Part shown: piece after piece, positions 45,655 to 57,959 of the stretch
Layout of the letters: each line of letters opens with the position of its first letter
Position numbering within the stretch: the stretch's first letter is position 1
Source of the DNA: Limnanthes douglasii subsp. nivea
Lineage: Eukaryota; Streptophyta; Magnoliopsida; Brassicales; Limnanthaceae
Direction of reading: 5' to 3'
Assembly: GCA_036936605.1 (NCBI GenBank)
Contig: JAUPFV010000005.1
Span: 235,629,770 to 235,693,769 of the forward strand
Length of the DNA: 64,000 bases
Notes under the pieces: generated by a model
Told to the model about the DNA's origin: nothing
Seen by the model: the letters and a program-made list of their open reading frames with translations, nothing else
Databases searched by the model: none
Position numbers and translations under genes: made by a program

Positions 45655-45805
45655 ACGTGATCGAAGGCTAAATTTAGGCCCTAAAAAGAAATAAAACAAC
45701 AAAACACATAGAATATGCGATTTTTATAACAAAAAACGCACATTATATGCGTTTTAATAGTATGTTTCCATTTTAAATGCAACAAATTAGCCTTCGATCG
45801 TAGAT
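45655..45805. mobile_element. Candidate tiny MITE / inverted repeat inside MULE-B
   Basis: GATCGAAGGCTAAATT at 45659 is repeated inverted as AAATTAGCCTTCGATC ending about 45801, 143 bp in total, with AT-rich interior containing 'tatgcg' in both orientations. No clear target duplication. Confidence 0.45.
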
Positions 45806-46179
45806 TAATGTCATTAAAACAGATACATAACACTAAATCGTGTAAAAATTTGCAATTTTTGTATCATACGACGTATATTATGTGCAATTTAGTACCATAG
45901 TTTGGACATCAAATTTTATATGAATAATGAATAAGCTATAATTTATTAAAGTTTACAACAATTTTGTTCACAAAAATAAAATAAAACATATACGAGATAA
46001 TAAGAATAACATAAAATAATAACTAGATCAAAAAGTTCATAACAAGGTCGTAAAAATCATACAACAATAACTACAAAAAATATCAAAGATCGTAATATTC
46101 ATACAAGTTAGAAACAAAGATCATAAATGATATATGTCATACGAGTCATAACAAACGCGAACTATAATCTATCAATAAC

Positions 46180-47650
46180 CTCGATAGTGGTAGACAATAT
46201 GGTAGCACTTCTCTATTGCCTCTAGTTTCTCATCCACCATCATCGTATCATGAAGTGCCTCAATCTCGAGTATCCAATCAAAAACATCATTTGCGCTACC
46301 TTGAATGTATGTGGGAGGGTTTTCCCTAACATATGCATCAAGCTATACTGAGTCCGGGTTGCCCACTATGTATAATAGGTAACTCGTAGCCCAAATAATA
46401 TACAATGGGTCCATACTAACCGGCATACCTTTGTATATACCACCTCTACATTGGATTGAATAATTTTTCCACTTATCCCAAGCTAACTCATCTCATGCAA
46501 ACCTAGGTACAACACGTCTATCTATCTTAGATAACTGAGTTTGTTAAAAGGATTAATACCATATGAATGAACCCAGCTGGCGTATCAGACATAGTGGATA
46601 ATATGGCTCCACTATGTCCCATGACCTCAACGTGTGATTGATCCATCTAATTCAACAAAAAGGTCACAGGGATCATAAATAACCATAAGGTAGAAAGATT
46701 ATCTACAAGATCGTTACAAAATTAATGTATATTAATTAAATTCATAACAAATAAAACAAAATAAAATTAGGTGTGAAAGTGTTAATCGAAACTTACACCG
46801 GTCTCTCAAAACATAGTTATGGTGTGTCAAATATCAGTTGAAATAGATTGGTTCGACGGAACACTCTGCAATGCATAACGACACATATGCAGTAAGGTGA
46901 TAACATACTCATTGTATAACAGAGTCGTTAACAGAGGAAAATGATAAAATATCCAAGCTTATAACATACCGGTAAACCCGCATATATCACTAGTACCATG
47001 GAGTGAACTATGTTTAAGGGCATGGTATAACTTGACAAAAACCATAAGACCCTAATTATACTTATCCATCGTATCGTGATGATGAAGGAACTGTATATAA
47101 TCAAGAGAAACCAAATTGCCATTCTTGTTGGGCAGTATCGTGCTACCTAAGATATATAATATATAACCTCGGATAGCATGACTAGCATGGTCAACAATCA
47201 CAATAGTATCGTAATAACGACTAATATAATTGGTCGCACCCAACCATTACAAACAAACTAATTATCCCATCCTTATTATCTAGCCTACCAATCTCTGTAT
47301 GTAGGTAGGCTATTCTAACACCAAGTATTACGACACAAACCCGACACATCTCATCCTCACCAGAATAGTCAAGAAGCTCGAAAGTCATACCTTCTATAGG
47401 ATGACCCATAATAATATGAACGTCGTTAAAAGTCACTATTATCCCGCCAAAGAGAATTGGAAAGATGATGTCTTTCAATGTCAACGCTCGAGAAAGCTCT
47501 CCATCAAATGGAACGGGTGAGACAGCTGATAAGAAGTCCGATTGACGTACGCATAACTTGTTCTTGAACTCTAATCTGATGGTTCAGATCCCCTCGACGT
47601 ACGATGACTTACATAGAATAGCAGCATAATGATAATTTAGACTACAAAAT
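46180..47650 (-). pseudogene. PMD pseudogene of MULE-B
   Basis: Minus strand: GGIIVTFNDVHIIMGHPIEG (47440) matches the PMD signature FREMTITLDDVHTILGLPVQ; AIRGYILYILGSTILPNK (47160) corresponds to the 'YILHMFGTVIFPDK' helix; LDYIQFLHHHDTMDKYN (47060) to the 'WGSAVLAYLYHHL' block; the C-terminal part WKNYSIQCRGGIYKGMP and later WILEIEALHDTM lies at 46500-46180. Broken by many stops. Same position and strand as the intact PMD gene of MULE-A. Confidence 0.68.
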
Positions 47651-47770
47651 GTATAAAAAATTTAGTAAAAAAGATTAGTCAAACATAAGTTTTTAAACAA
47701 TTTACATCATCGGTGAAAATACTATAAGATTTGATGTTCTTGTAGTTCAAATACAATTGAGGCACGTAAA

Positions 47771-49028
47771 GATAGGTGTTTGGGATACCTCTTTTCAAAA
47801 TCTGCATTATTGACCTAATATTACTCTTCATGCTTCTGAACAGTCTGAAAAAGCTGGGGATATAAATTGCTAAGTTGAGGCACGTAAAGATAGGTTATTG
47901 AGATATAAACCGCTAAGTTTATTGGTTCGGACCGGACCATACCGCTAAGCTTTCGGTTCAGTTCAGGTTCTGGTTCGGTCCGAATTTGATTCGGTCCCGT
48001 TCCAATTTGGACCAATTTTGGTTCGGCTCGGTTTGGTCCGGTCCACTTTTAAAAAAAATTATAATCTTATTTTTAATTATTTAACATAAATAAATAACAC
48101 AAATTAAATTTTAAAAATTATTTTTTGATTTTTAGTAAAAAAATTAGTAATGAACTATTAATTTTGGTAATATAATATAAAAGATAAATATTAATAAAAA
48201 GAAATAAGTTTTAATGGTTTTATTAGTTTCATTCCTTTTTATCGATTTACCATACATACCGATTTTATCGATTAGATTTTTAATCGGTTTATCGGTTCAG
48301 TTACGAACTAAATTTATTATTTTATTTTTTTACCATTTTAGTTTTTAAAATAAAGTACCGAAAATGCAGAGAATCGCATAAAGTATATTTTGAAAGTTAT
48401 CTTTATCGCATATGTATACATATTTCCTATATTGCCCTTCTGCCTGGCACAAACCGAACGATCGAGATATCCAAATGGCCACCACCCCCACCTAGAGGGC
48501 GTACGGCGTCGTGACAATGACCTCACCACCGCGACTATTTCCCTTTTCCTCAGGCTGCATCGGCGGCCATTTTATGATTAGCTGCGCCAAGCACCGGAGA
48601 GTGATACAGATCCGAACTAGAAATCAAATACAGTTTCCCTATGGTAGTGCTTGCTACTGACATTGAAGGTAGCGTTAAAGTATTTCATGTCCTTGACACT
48701 AGAGTTTGTATCAATTTGATTTTGCTTCAGTCTTTATCATTTCACGAACTTGAAAAATGATTTCGTTTATTTGGAGAATTGAACATGGAAAAAGGTATAT
48801 GAAATCAATCTGCTTACGATCGATGTTATTAGTGGAATTTCTATTAAAGACGATGGAATCTATTCATATTTATGGTATGAGAAGCCAAATGAGATCAATA
48901 TGGTACTAAATCATTACTAGAATTGTTTTTACAGCTACAATCTGACCCATATATACTATTCGAGGTCAAGATTCCACCCGAATTGCAATGGAGTTATGAG
49001 CTTTTCATTTGGTTCACTAGGGTGTGTT
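47771..49028. other. Spacer with GGTTCGG-rich segment (hAT-like)
   Basis: 47926-48050 is dense in GGTTCGG/GGACCGG/GGTCCGG motifs like the subterminal parts of hAT MITEs, and AATCGGTTTATCGGTT follows at 48280, but no bounded element was found. 'ttgaggcacgtaaagatagg' occurs twice (47757, 47874). 48440-48600 is locally GC-richer; no gene recognised in 48600-49028. Confidence 0.4.
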
Positions 49029-51487
49029 TTACACTTGCTCCTTGTCATAGTTTTTCAACAACGGGGTCTTGTTGCCGTCAGGCGATGGTGATCCTCGGCT
49101 ATGGCTATCGATTCTGCTGTCTTCACCCCTCTCTTCCTTGGCTTTTCCCCACATAACCGTGTAAAACCCGATGGATATTATCGTTGCTCCGATCAAACTG
49201 TAAGATACCAAAAGCAAGGCTCATGGGAATGGGGACATATCTTAAAAGATTTATGTTTGGATATGTTACTCTTGTTAGTGCTTACCTCCCTAGATATAGC
49301 GCATCACCGAGGAACAAGACACCCATCCCAACTGCAATTGCAATTGCCAACGGCTTGAACATCACGACATAGACAGGTCCCTTCAGGTGGAGAGCCCATG
49401 TGTGAACTGTGTTACTCATGCATGAGCCAAACAATCCCTGATAGGCAATGCAGCCGTGAGTAACTAGAGCGTTCTGATATCGGTTATTACTTCAAAACAA
49501 ACGGTTAGCTTCTTACCGAGCAAAGTACTGAGACTAGTGCTATATCTGCTTTAAACACCCAAGCACTTGCATTTCTTTCAGTGATTAAAGCAACAATTCC
49601 TGCGATGAAGCTTACGCATAAATTGTAAAAGAAGACAACCGTCAACTCTGCTGGGTACTCTTTCATGATCTGTGCCTGTGCATACAATTCATTCAAATCC
49701 CAAGTTTTATTCAGTTGTTTACATAGGCAAATAGCCAATTAGAAAACGAAAAAAACAGTTTAGATCTGCATGATTCGCGTACGATGTTGAATCGTACTTA
49801 CGTATGCCTTTTCGGCTAACATTGTCTATAGTTATTAAGAATGATAGTGCGTGGTGTGATTCGAGTACCTGAACGATGTACCACATTGGTATCAGAAGAT
49901 ATTCAGCCGTGAGTAGAGCACCACCAAGGGCCCAATTTGAGTTTGATGAATAAATTTGTGGCTGATGAAGAGTAACGGATGGTGTTGATGATGCTACAAT
50001 GATTTTTGGGCCCTTATAGAGAGTGACTATAAACGCCCCTGCTATTGAAACGACAGTACCCAACACCTTAGCCACACTGCTTGTTCTCTTAAAATCAACC
50101 ATCTCCATCCTTCAAGTTGCACAGAATAATAGATGAAAATGAGAGATCAGTGAATATTTGAAGTATTCTTGTGGTCCAATGTTAAAGGTATGTTGTCTCA
50201 ACAAGCATTATATAGCTATTCATTCATTTACTAAAATTGTAAGTACTATTTTTACTTCCTTAGCTCTTGATCTATTTCTTTTTCTTGGGGTGCCAAATGA
50301 TAGGATTTTAGGTGAAGGTGATCAGATTTATTTGTGGTAAACTACAAATAAAAGTACTGGTTCAAATAATTGAACTTTTATATATATATATATATATATA
50401 CACACATTACTCTATCATGTTATTCTGGCCCCACAAACTTGAAAAGTACACTATTTTACATCTACTATTGCTTAAAATTTTCATGGTTTGGTTCAGTCTT
50501 GTCAGGAACAACAACCTACTCCTACATTGCAATACAATATGAAAATTATCTTACAGATTGGAACCAAAGCATTAACAAGGATATAGACTACTCACTACTG
50601 ATCTAGAGTATTAATCAAATTATTATAACAATGATTTTGTACATTGTTAAGGGGACATGAGGTCTCACACCCTTTTGTTTCTTCTTCTTTTAATCCCAAA
50701 AATCATGTTCACACTTTACTTTGCTTTACCTTTTTATTATAGCTTTTGTGGTTTAGATTTAGTTATGGGAAGATATACCAAAAAGTAAAAACAATTCTCA
50801 AAACTTTGACCTGCAATTTCATTAAACAGTGGAAGCAACACAAAGAAAAAAGAAGAACACCTGAGTATTGGTACCTGAAAAGAATGGCAAGAATGAATGT
50901 AAAAGCTGGAGTGAGGATGCTGATGGCTGAAGCAAGTGTTGGAGAACTGTAGTTTATGCCTGTGTATCCCATTATCTGAGATGAACTCCTGTGTTCATAC
51001 CCATTGAATCAAGGTCAGTATTAATTTATGAACAGATTAAATTAAATTTTCTTATTCTCTGAAAGAATCTAAACAAATAACTTATTTTTGCTAGATTGTT
51101 TATAAAGAACGAAGGATTAGAAAACAAAATACCCTATGAGACCCAGAAGTCCAATTTTACAGAGTATTCGAAAACTCAGTGGAGGAAGAACCCTTGATCT
51201 GCAAAAAGAAAAACAAAAGTCGTTTTTTAATACATATTGTTTTGTAGAGAGAAAAAGTTTTATAGAGAGACAAAAGATGAGTAGAGAGAGAGAGACCTGT
51301 GAGAGAAAAAAGGAGCAGGAAGAAGGATTAAAGCAGCGATGGCATAAGCATAGACAACAAAGACATGGTAGCTCATGCCTTTTAGAGTAGCTGCTTTAAA
51401 CAGAGTGTTTAACCCAACGTTAGCACTCTCCATCGCTACTAAAGCAGTAAATGGTAGTACATCTCTATAAAACTGCCTTCCTTCCAT
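49029..51487 (-). CDS. WAT1-related / UMAMIT transporter, 7 exons, 363 aa
   Basis: Minus-strand exons: 51487-51297, 51198-51133, 50988-50875, 50109-49869, 49675-49517, 49437-49286, 49197-49029; all introns have GT/AG ends and the frame is kept to the stop. The product starts [20 protein letters not shown] and contains [40 protein letters not shown] (first EamA repeat), [19 protein letters not shown] and [12 protein letters not shown] (second EamA repeat), with a hydrophilic tail. Ten membrane helices are expected. The family exports amino acids, auxin or related metabolites across plasma membrane or tonoplast; the substrate here is not predictable. Wording resembles the Arabidopsis At3g28050 clade. 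It is distinct from the pseudogene cluster at 1-2561. No obvious lesion. Confidence 0.93.
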
Positions 51488-52048
51488 TTATTTTTCCTCT
51501 CTGTAGCAAAAAAACAGAGTGCTCTGTGTTTTAAAGAAAGGGAAGAGAAGGAAAACTGTTGAAGGTGAAGAAGAGTGACAAAGATCCAACAATGTCTGGC
51601 AGTGGTAGAGTACACTTTTGACATACGCTAGGTAAGGTGCTGATTGGTCCCTTTTGTTTTTTTGTTCTTTCTTTTTTAAATTGTTGCGTCTAAAATTAAA
51701 AGTTTTATTAATTACTGTTTGGGTTTTTTTAATGAAATGGTTACTCATTCTGTCGCGTGCTTCTACTTTTATTGTTTTGCATTATTGTGGGTACGGTAGA
51801 ATAGAAAAGCATGTCATCATTTTCCATTTATTTTAAATTTAGAAAAAAATTAAATATAACATCTAATAATAATTAGAATGATTTTAGTTTAAGTTTTTAC
51901 AATGCTATATTTTTAAAATTATAACACTATTATTTTAAAAATATTATTGAATAGTTACATGGTAACCTTAACTAATGTTGACTTTTTAATGTTGTTTTCT
52001 GGTTAACATTATTTATCCTGTATAATAAAATATTTAATATTCAACTTT
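51488..52048 (-). promoter_or_regulatory. Upstream region of the UMAMIT gene
   Basis: The 150 bp before the start codon (51488-51640) are pyrimidine-rich on the coding strand, as in a plant 5' leader, with TTTAAAACA near 51530. No clear TATA box. Further upstream is AT-rich and unremarkable. Confidence 0.35.
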
Positions 52049-52064
52049 TAGACTTTTTTTTTAT

Positions 52065-52412
52065 TTTTATTTTTTTTAGCAAAGAAATAACCTTTATTAA
52101 TAAAGAACCCGATCCAGCCCATAAAAGGCCAGATCGAAATATTCAATACAGTCAAAATCGATCAAATGGTCAGAAAACCTAACCCTAAAATAATCGGAGA
52201 AAAACACTCTTTCTTCTTCCTCTTTTCCTTCGCCTCCCAAAACCAGATCTTTCTTCAATACCAAACCCTAACCATCATCAAAATATTCAATATTTTGATA
52301 AAGAAATAACCTTTATTAATAAAGAACCCGATCCAGCCCATAAAAGGCCAGATCGAAATATTCAATACAGTCAAAATCCATCAAATGGTCAGAAAACCTA
52401 ACCCTAAAATAA
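52065..52412 (-). mobile_element. Short retroposon (SINE-like or LINE tail) with 16-bp target duplication
   Basis: Flanked by exact duplications TAGACTTTTTTTTTAT at 52049-52064 and 52413-52428. On the minus strand it ends in an A-rich tail (TAAAAATAAAAATAAAA side, complement at 52065-52078). It contains a 114-bp unit twice (52081-52194 and 52300-52413, 'aaagaaataacctttattaa'), separated by 105 bp, as in a dimeric or internally duplicated insert. The wording 'cctttattaataaag' with the tail resembles plant LINE 3' ends. No coding capacity. Confidence 0.8.
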
Positions 52413-52428
52413 TAGACTTTTTTTTTAT

Positions 52429-54989
52429 AATTTTTGATTTTTTTACTTATATACAATTCTAATTTTTTTTCCAAAAACTATCTAAAAGTTAAAAGTTAAA
52501 TATTTTATTAATTTTGGCACTGGCAAAGGTCAATTCAATTAAAGTTGTATTAGCTATGGTGTATGGTGTGAACATGATCATATATGAGAATCATCCAAGC
52601 CCTAATTGTTTTTACTTTTTCAAAAAATAAAAATGGTTGCTTCTATTTTATCTTGGATGATGAGTCGTATAGAATATTGAATTATCTTTTGTTGTCAACC
52701 GTGCAATAAATGTATATTACGACAATTGATATGTGGTCCCACGAGGTTATTTATTGAACAACTCAATCAAAGAAGCAAGCAAGGTATACACTTTCTTAAA
52801 TTAATTTAAAGGAAAAGCTATTCCTATCCCATTTCCTTTAACAAAACGGAATTTACTATAATATATTATATGATTCGGCCCAAAAGACATTTGAATTTGT
52901 CAATAAAAAATAATTATCATAGCAGATCTTTGATAAATAGCTAACAACTGTATCCATAATTCATACAAAATATGTAGGTATCGGTCGAAATCATATCCAT
53001 ATGCGAAAGTTTATATTTTATTTAAGTTGAAGCATGGTCCAAACCAAAACCGTGCAAGTATGTTTTATCAAAACTGTATAATTGTCAATCATTCTATACT
53101 GTGTAAATCGGTAATGACAGTTAGGTATTGGTCCACATCGTGTCATATGCATGCGCAAAAGTTTTCTTACTCTAAGTTGAGGCTCCGGTCCAGATCAAAG
53201 CCATATTCTAGAAATCTGAATTATTTGGTTATAGATAACTATCGGATAAAATTTTGGCGTCATTTGATAAATTTAGAGTAAAAGAAACTAAATTATGGCA
53301 AAACTTATAAACACTTCAAATCTTATCGTATTAATTTATTTATAAAAATATAAATTTTAAATTATTTTGAGTGTAATTATTTATAAGATTTACCATTTAA
53401 AATCTATTATAAAAAGTACAATTTTTTAAAATAATTTATATCTAAAATATCATTTTATATATAATTCACTAAACAATATCTATTTTTTTTGGATTATATT
53501 TTTTAAACCGTAACTCGAAAAAAATCAAAAATATCATTAGTTTTGTTTTTTTAAACAAACAAGACTGATACCACTCATGATATGTTTTGAGTTTTTTTCA
53601 AAAATAATAATTTTGCACAGGTTTCTCAATATATGGTTTTGCATTGCACCGGTTTCACATTTAGTATCTATCATATAGCATCTATCATAGTGGGTCTTCG
53701 CATATAAAATCTATTATAGTGATCCTGAATTCGCAACCAGCAGTACAAAATTTAAACAAGTTTAGCATCTAACAAAACAAAAAGGTTTTGTATCTTCTTC
53801 GTTTACACTAAAAATTTAAAATTTAAAAAATATGTATCTTTTAAATTATAACTCTGAAAAAATGGATGATTTAAAAAAACAAGCCAGTAAGCTGAGAGAA
53901 CAAGCCGTGAAGCAACAACAGATCTTTCTGCACGTTATATATAATTAACAAAGGGTATTTAGGGTATTATGGGGTGTTAGATGGTAAATACTTGAGTGAA
54001 ATGGGTCTTTCTTAGAAATACATAAAACAAATGGGTCTTAAGTGGATAATAGTATTGCTTTTTGGTCTAGAATGGTAATTAACCCCTTATTTATAAGGTA
54101 AAAAATATAAAATATATTTTATGACCAAATAATATGATATAAAAATTCAACATGAATTGAATTTATTTATTGAGTTTGAGAATTTTACAATAAAAGGTCC
54201 GAGTATATTGTTGATTTATTACACCGAAGCCTAACATGTTTTAGAATTTGGATAGACGCCAAATATTTTGATTATAAATACAAAACACGCTACCAAATAA
54301 AAGTTTTAGCTGGTTGTCTTCATTCTATGAGTTTGAGAGAGATGTGTTCGGGGTTTAACATGTATGATAAATTTTTATCATGTTTTATAAATTCAACTTC
54401 ATGGTACCTTTTGTGTTCTTTTCCAATAATTGATCTCATATTATTTAATCTAAGTTTCAAACTGAATCAATTGTTCAATGAAATTGATTTTTGGTGATTA
54501 TGCTTTATTTGGGAGTATATACAGATTTAAGGTCATTTATCCATCGAATTCACTTTGTATTGTAGATTTTCACTGAATCTTCTTTAATAAATTTCTTAAT
54601 CTTTTGTAGTTTTTTTCAGGTTAATTGTTATCAGCATCTCCCCGAGATAGTCTTCGTGGTATCCTTTTAAACGTTATTTGAGGAGTTGAAGCTTTTTTTT
54701 TGCAATAATCACAAGTATAAAATTATAGAGGAAGTTATGTGCAAATACTTTCTTAGGAAGAGTGTTGGAAACATAAGATTAAGCTGATGACACTTTATAT
54801 TATATGCTTTGTAACTTAAAAATTGATTCAATTTCTCATGTTAGGTACTTTAACTTTCATGGTATATAATGGGTAAGAAAAAAAGAATATGGACATTCTA
54901 GTGTAATCACTATCTCTTTAGAGGAACTTTAAGATTATAGGATTCATAATATAGGGAAAATCTATCAATCTTCAAGTCTTAAGCATCCC
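52429..54989. other. Gene-free AT-rich spacer
   Basis: About 2.5 kb. A short frame at 53027-53281 has no recognisable motif. Nothing else seen. Confidence 0.45.
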
Positions 54990-57955
54990 ACATCAAGGCT
55001 TTCCAGCAGTGGAATGACTCTAAATTGAGCAGGAGTTTGGTCTTGTTTAAAGTCCTGTTTCATTTCACACTTTAATGTCCATTTGGATAGTAAATCGGTA
55101 GTTTGATTTTGCTCCATATATATGTGTACTAGATTAATGCTAGGAGCAATAAGCTTTTTTTACAACAATCAGTGATAGAAATCAAGTACCAATGGGCTTA
55201 CCCTTTTGATAATATTTCAAACAAAATGATAGAATCAGTTTCAATGTCTAAATGGTATATACCATTTTCCTTGCATAATAGCAGGTCATCTAAAAAGGCT
55301 CTACATTCTGCTATTATAAAAAAATTGCTTATCATAGAGTTTACCAAAGACAACAATCATATTATTCTTATTATTTCTAATAATAACACCACCACTAGAT
55401 TCTCTATTTACAAGGCAGGCATCCTCTGCATTTAGTATAAATCTATTATTTGTTGGGGATTTTTATTTGAGAGAAATAGCCTCACTTTTTTTGTTAAGTG
55501 TTGGGAACAACCACGATTAGAGGTTGCCTTTGTGCTATCCTGCCAGTAAGATTTCTTTAGGATATTTGAACAAGAAAGCCTTGTAATAATATAAATGATG
55601 TGATCCATAGATAGTTTTGATAGAGATGGTTTGATCTTGGTATTTGGATTTGTTTCTAAACTTCCATCTAACCCATCAAGTGATAAAAGGAATAGTGGTT
55701 CCAATATGAATAACTTTTCTAGTGAATCGAAACCAACATCTAATGAGATGATGTAAAGTCATATGTCTGCCTATTAGGATACCAAATAAACCTGCAAGAT
55801 ACTTTCAAACTTTCCAAGTTTTGGTACATTGAACAAATAATTGGTTGATTGATTCAATACCGTCAAAAAATTGACACTTAGAAGCAAAACGGGAATTTCT
55901 TATTGTGTCATCAGAAATCTATCCATTTAATAGGCTCCAAAGAATGAATGAGCATTTCTTTGGAGTAATGTTGTTCCATATATTTTTAAAGAGGTTGGAA
56001 ATTGAACCTTTATCTCTAATTTGGTTCCAAGTGTCTTTAGTATTGAAAGCTCAATTGGATGATAAAGACCATATAAATGAGTCTTCTTTATCTTCATGTA
56101 ATGTAAGTTTCTTGATCTTCTCAATATCAGAAGATAATATAACAAACTTTAGCTTGTTTAAGTTCCATGCACCTGCATGTCAGTGGCTATTAATTTTGTC
56201 CTCTAGGTATCCGTTGTTATAAGTATCATGTGATATGATAATTAATGGGTGAAGATCACTCCATTTATCTAACAATAGTCAATATCAGCTTTACCCACAT
56301 TCTAAAAAATAAAGCATTCAATATAGTCTATGATGTTTAGTATTCTTTTCCAAATTTTTGAGTCTTTAGTTGTAACTTGAATTTGAAGAAGATAATGTGA
56401 TGAATAATATACTGTATGCATGCATTTTGACCATAAATATTTATGTTTGCTAAATTTAAACCAAAGTTTACAAGAGAATGTGGTTTGCAAATACTCAACC
56501 CTTCTTATGTTTAATTCACATTCCTTATAAATTTTATATAGGTTAGACCATGTTGACCAGGGTATATCTTGATTAAAATTAGTTGAATCGATAGAAATCT
56601 GTTGAACAATTTTGTTATTCTAGAAATTACTGCTTTAGAAAATAAGAACTCTTGAACATGATAAAACGAAATAACCATAAAAATGATTGAATTATAATTA
56701 ATATTCCACCAAAATATAGAAGTTTATTATTATATTCTTGGATTTTAATCCTGATTTTATTAAATAACTCATCAAAGTAACTTGCTTTGTAACTTGTGTG
56801 TATAATAATTCTAAGATAACTGATAGGCATATTACTATGCTAAAAACCTGTTTGAGTTTCAATTGATTTGATTCTTTTTATGGCATATAGAAGGTGGGAT
56901 AAAATAAATTTTGTTCTTTTTAATTACTTGACCAAAAATATATTGGTAATTTTGCAAGAATATGATGATTCTTTTTATGTTGGTAGAGGTACCATTTGTA
57001 AAGATAATAAAGTCATCCACAAAGGTCACACAATGTATATCCATTGATCTCGTTGTCTTATATATCATGTCTCTATTATCATCAAATAGATTTTTTATAC
57101 CTCTAATATGGTATTCTTATGATATTATAAATAAACTAGGAGAGACAAGATCCTCTTGCTTAATACATTTGATTGATTGGTAAAAACTTTTTAGTTCATC
57201 ATTTATAATAACTGAGAAATAGACAGATTTAATACCCTTCTTAATCATGTCTATGAAACTTTGATGAAAACTAAAAGCTTCCATTATGTGAAGTATGAAG
57301 CTGAAGATAACCAATCAAAAGCTTTGGCCATATCAATTTTGAGCAATACGTTACCTCTTCTAATTTTCCTGTTAATTTCATGTGTTAACTCTTGAGTTAG
57401 AAATATGTTGTATATTCTTTCATTTGAAAAATCCACATTGTTCCTTAGATATGATTGTTAATATTTCATTTAGAAATTTAGAAAATATTTTGTTGAACAT
57501 ACTTTAGAGACTGATAGGTCTAAATTCATTCCAAGTTTTAGGAGATTCCACTTTATGAATAAGGAATATAGTAGTGGTATATATACCTTAGGGATTAATG
57601 TGACCATTAAAGAAATCAACTATGGATGCACATAAGTCTTTAGATATAATAGTATAGTTAAACTGGTTTGCACTGAATTCATCGACACCTGCAATACTGT
57701 TAGGGATTAATAATTTGACTGAGTTGAAGATTTCATCTTTAGGGGGAGGAACCATTATATTTTGGTTGTTTAGGTCAATAATAAGATTAGGGATTATATT
57801 TTGGAGATTCTCATGTTCCTTAATGGTAGGTTATGATGAAAGTAGGGCCTTAAAATTTTCTTTATTAGATTTTCCGAAGGTAGTTTAATCTTTATTAGAT
57901 TTTCCGAAGGTAGTTTAGTCTTCATTTTGGAGATGAATCTTGTTGGAGAACCGAG
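54990..57955 (-). mobile_element. Degenerate LINE 2 (RT plus RNase H)
   Basis: Minus strand, from right to left: FFNGHINP and EFRPISL (57600-57500), SVIINDELKSF and QEDLVSPSLFI (57200-57120), catalytic FVDDFIIF (about 57010; both Asp kept), zinc-finger-RVT region (about 55990-55800: QSTNYLFNVPKLGKF), then RNase H (55440-55140: NAEDACLVNRESSGGVIIRN). This is the plant L1 ORF2 plan with RNase H. Its upstream end abuts gypsy 3 RT sequence at about 57955. A 30-bp tandem duplication lies at 57859-57917. Stops throughout. Confidence 0.75.
57859..57917. repeat. 30-bp tandem duplication
   Basis: 'tctttattagattttccgaa' and the following 'ggtagttta' occur twice in tandem (57859 and 57889). It sits near the junction between LINE 2 and gypsy 3 and adds the repeated residues KLPSENLI to the minus-strand frame. 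Confidence 0.85.
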
Positions 57956-57959
57956 TTGG

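Larger units (their letters stand above)
42740..47770 (+). mobile_element. Decayed Mutator-like element of the same type as MULE-A (MULE-B)
   Basis: Order: MULE transposase, SWIM and OTU remains (+, 42760-44640), small acidic Myb/SANT-like gene relic (+, 45088-45445), PMD relic (-, 46180-47650). The order and orientations are the same as in MULE-A. No terminal repeats or target duplications could be identified, so the ends are nominal. Sequence is far more decayed than MULE-A and it has no counterpart of the 155-aa minus-strand gene that I can see. Confidence 0.68.

Noticed and set aside
47926..48050. hAT-type MITE
   Set aside because: GGTTCGG-rich interior is suggestive, but no inverted ends or 8-bp duplication could be found.
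48390..48581. Overlapping 63-codon frames in a GC-richer patch
   Set aside because: No domain, no splice signals, open on both strands; no support for a gene.
55172..56222. Plus-strand open frames in the LINE 2 region
   Set aside because: Opposite-strand shadows; the minus strand carries the LINE RNase H and zinc-finger blocks.
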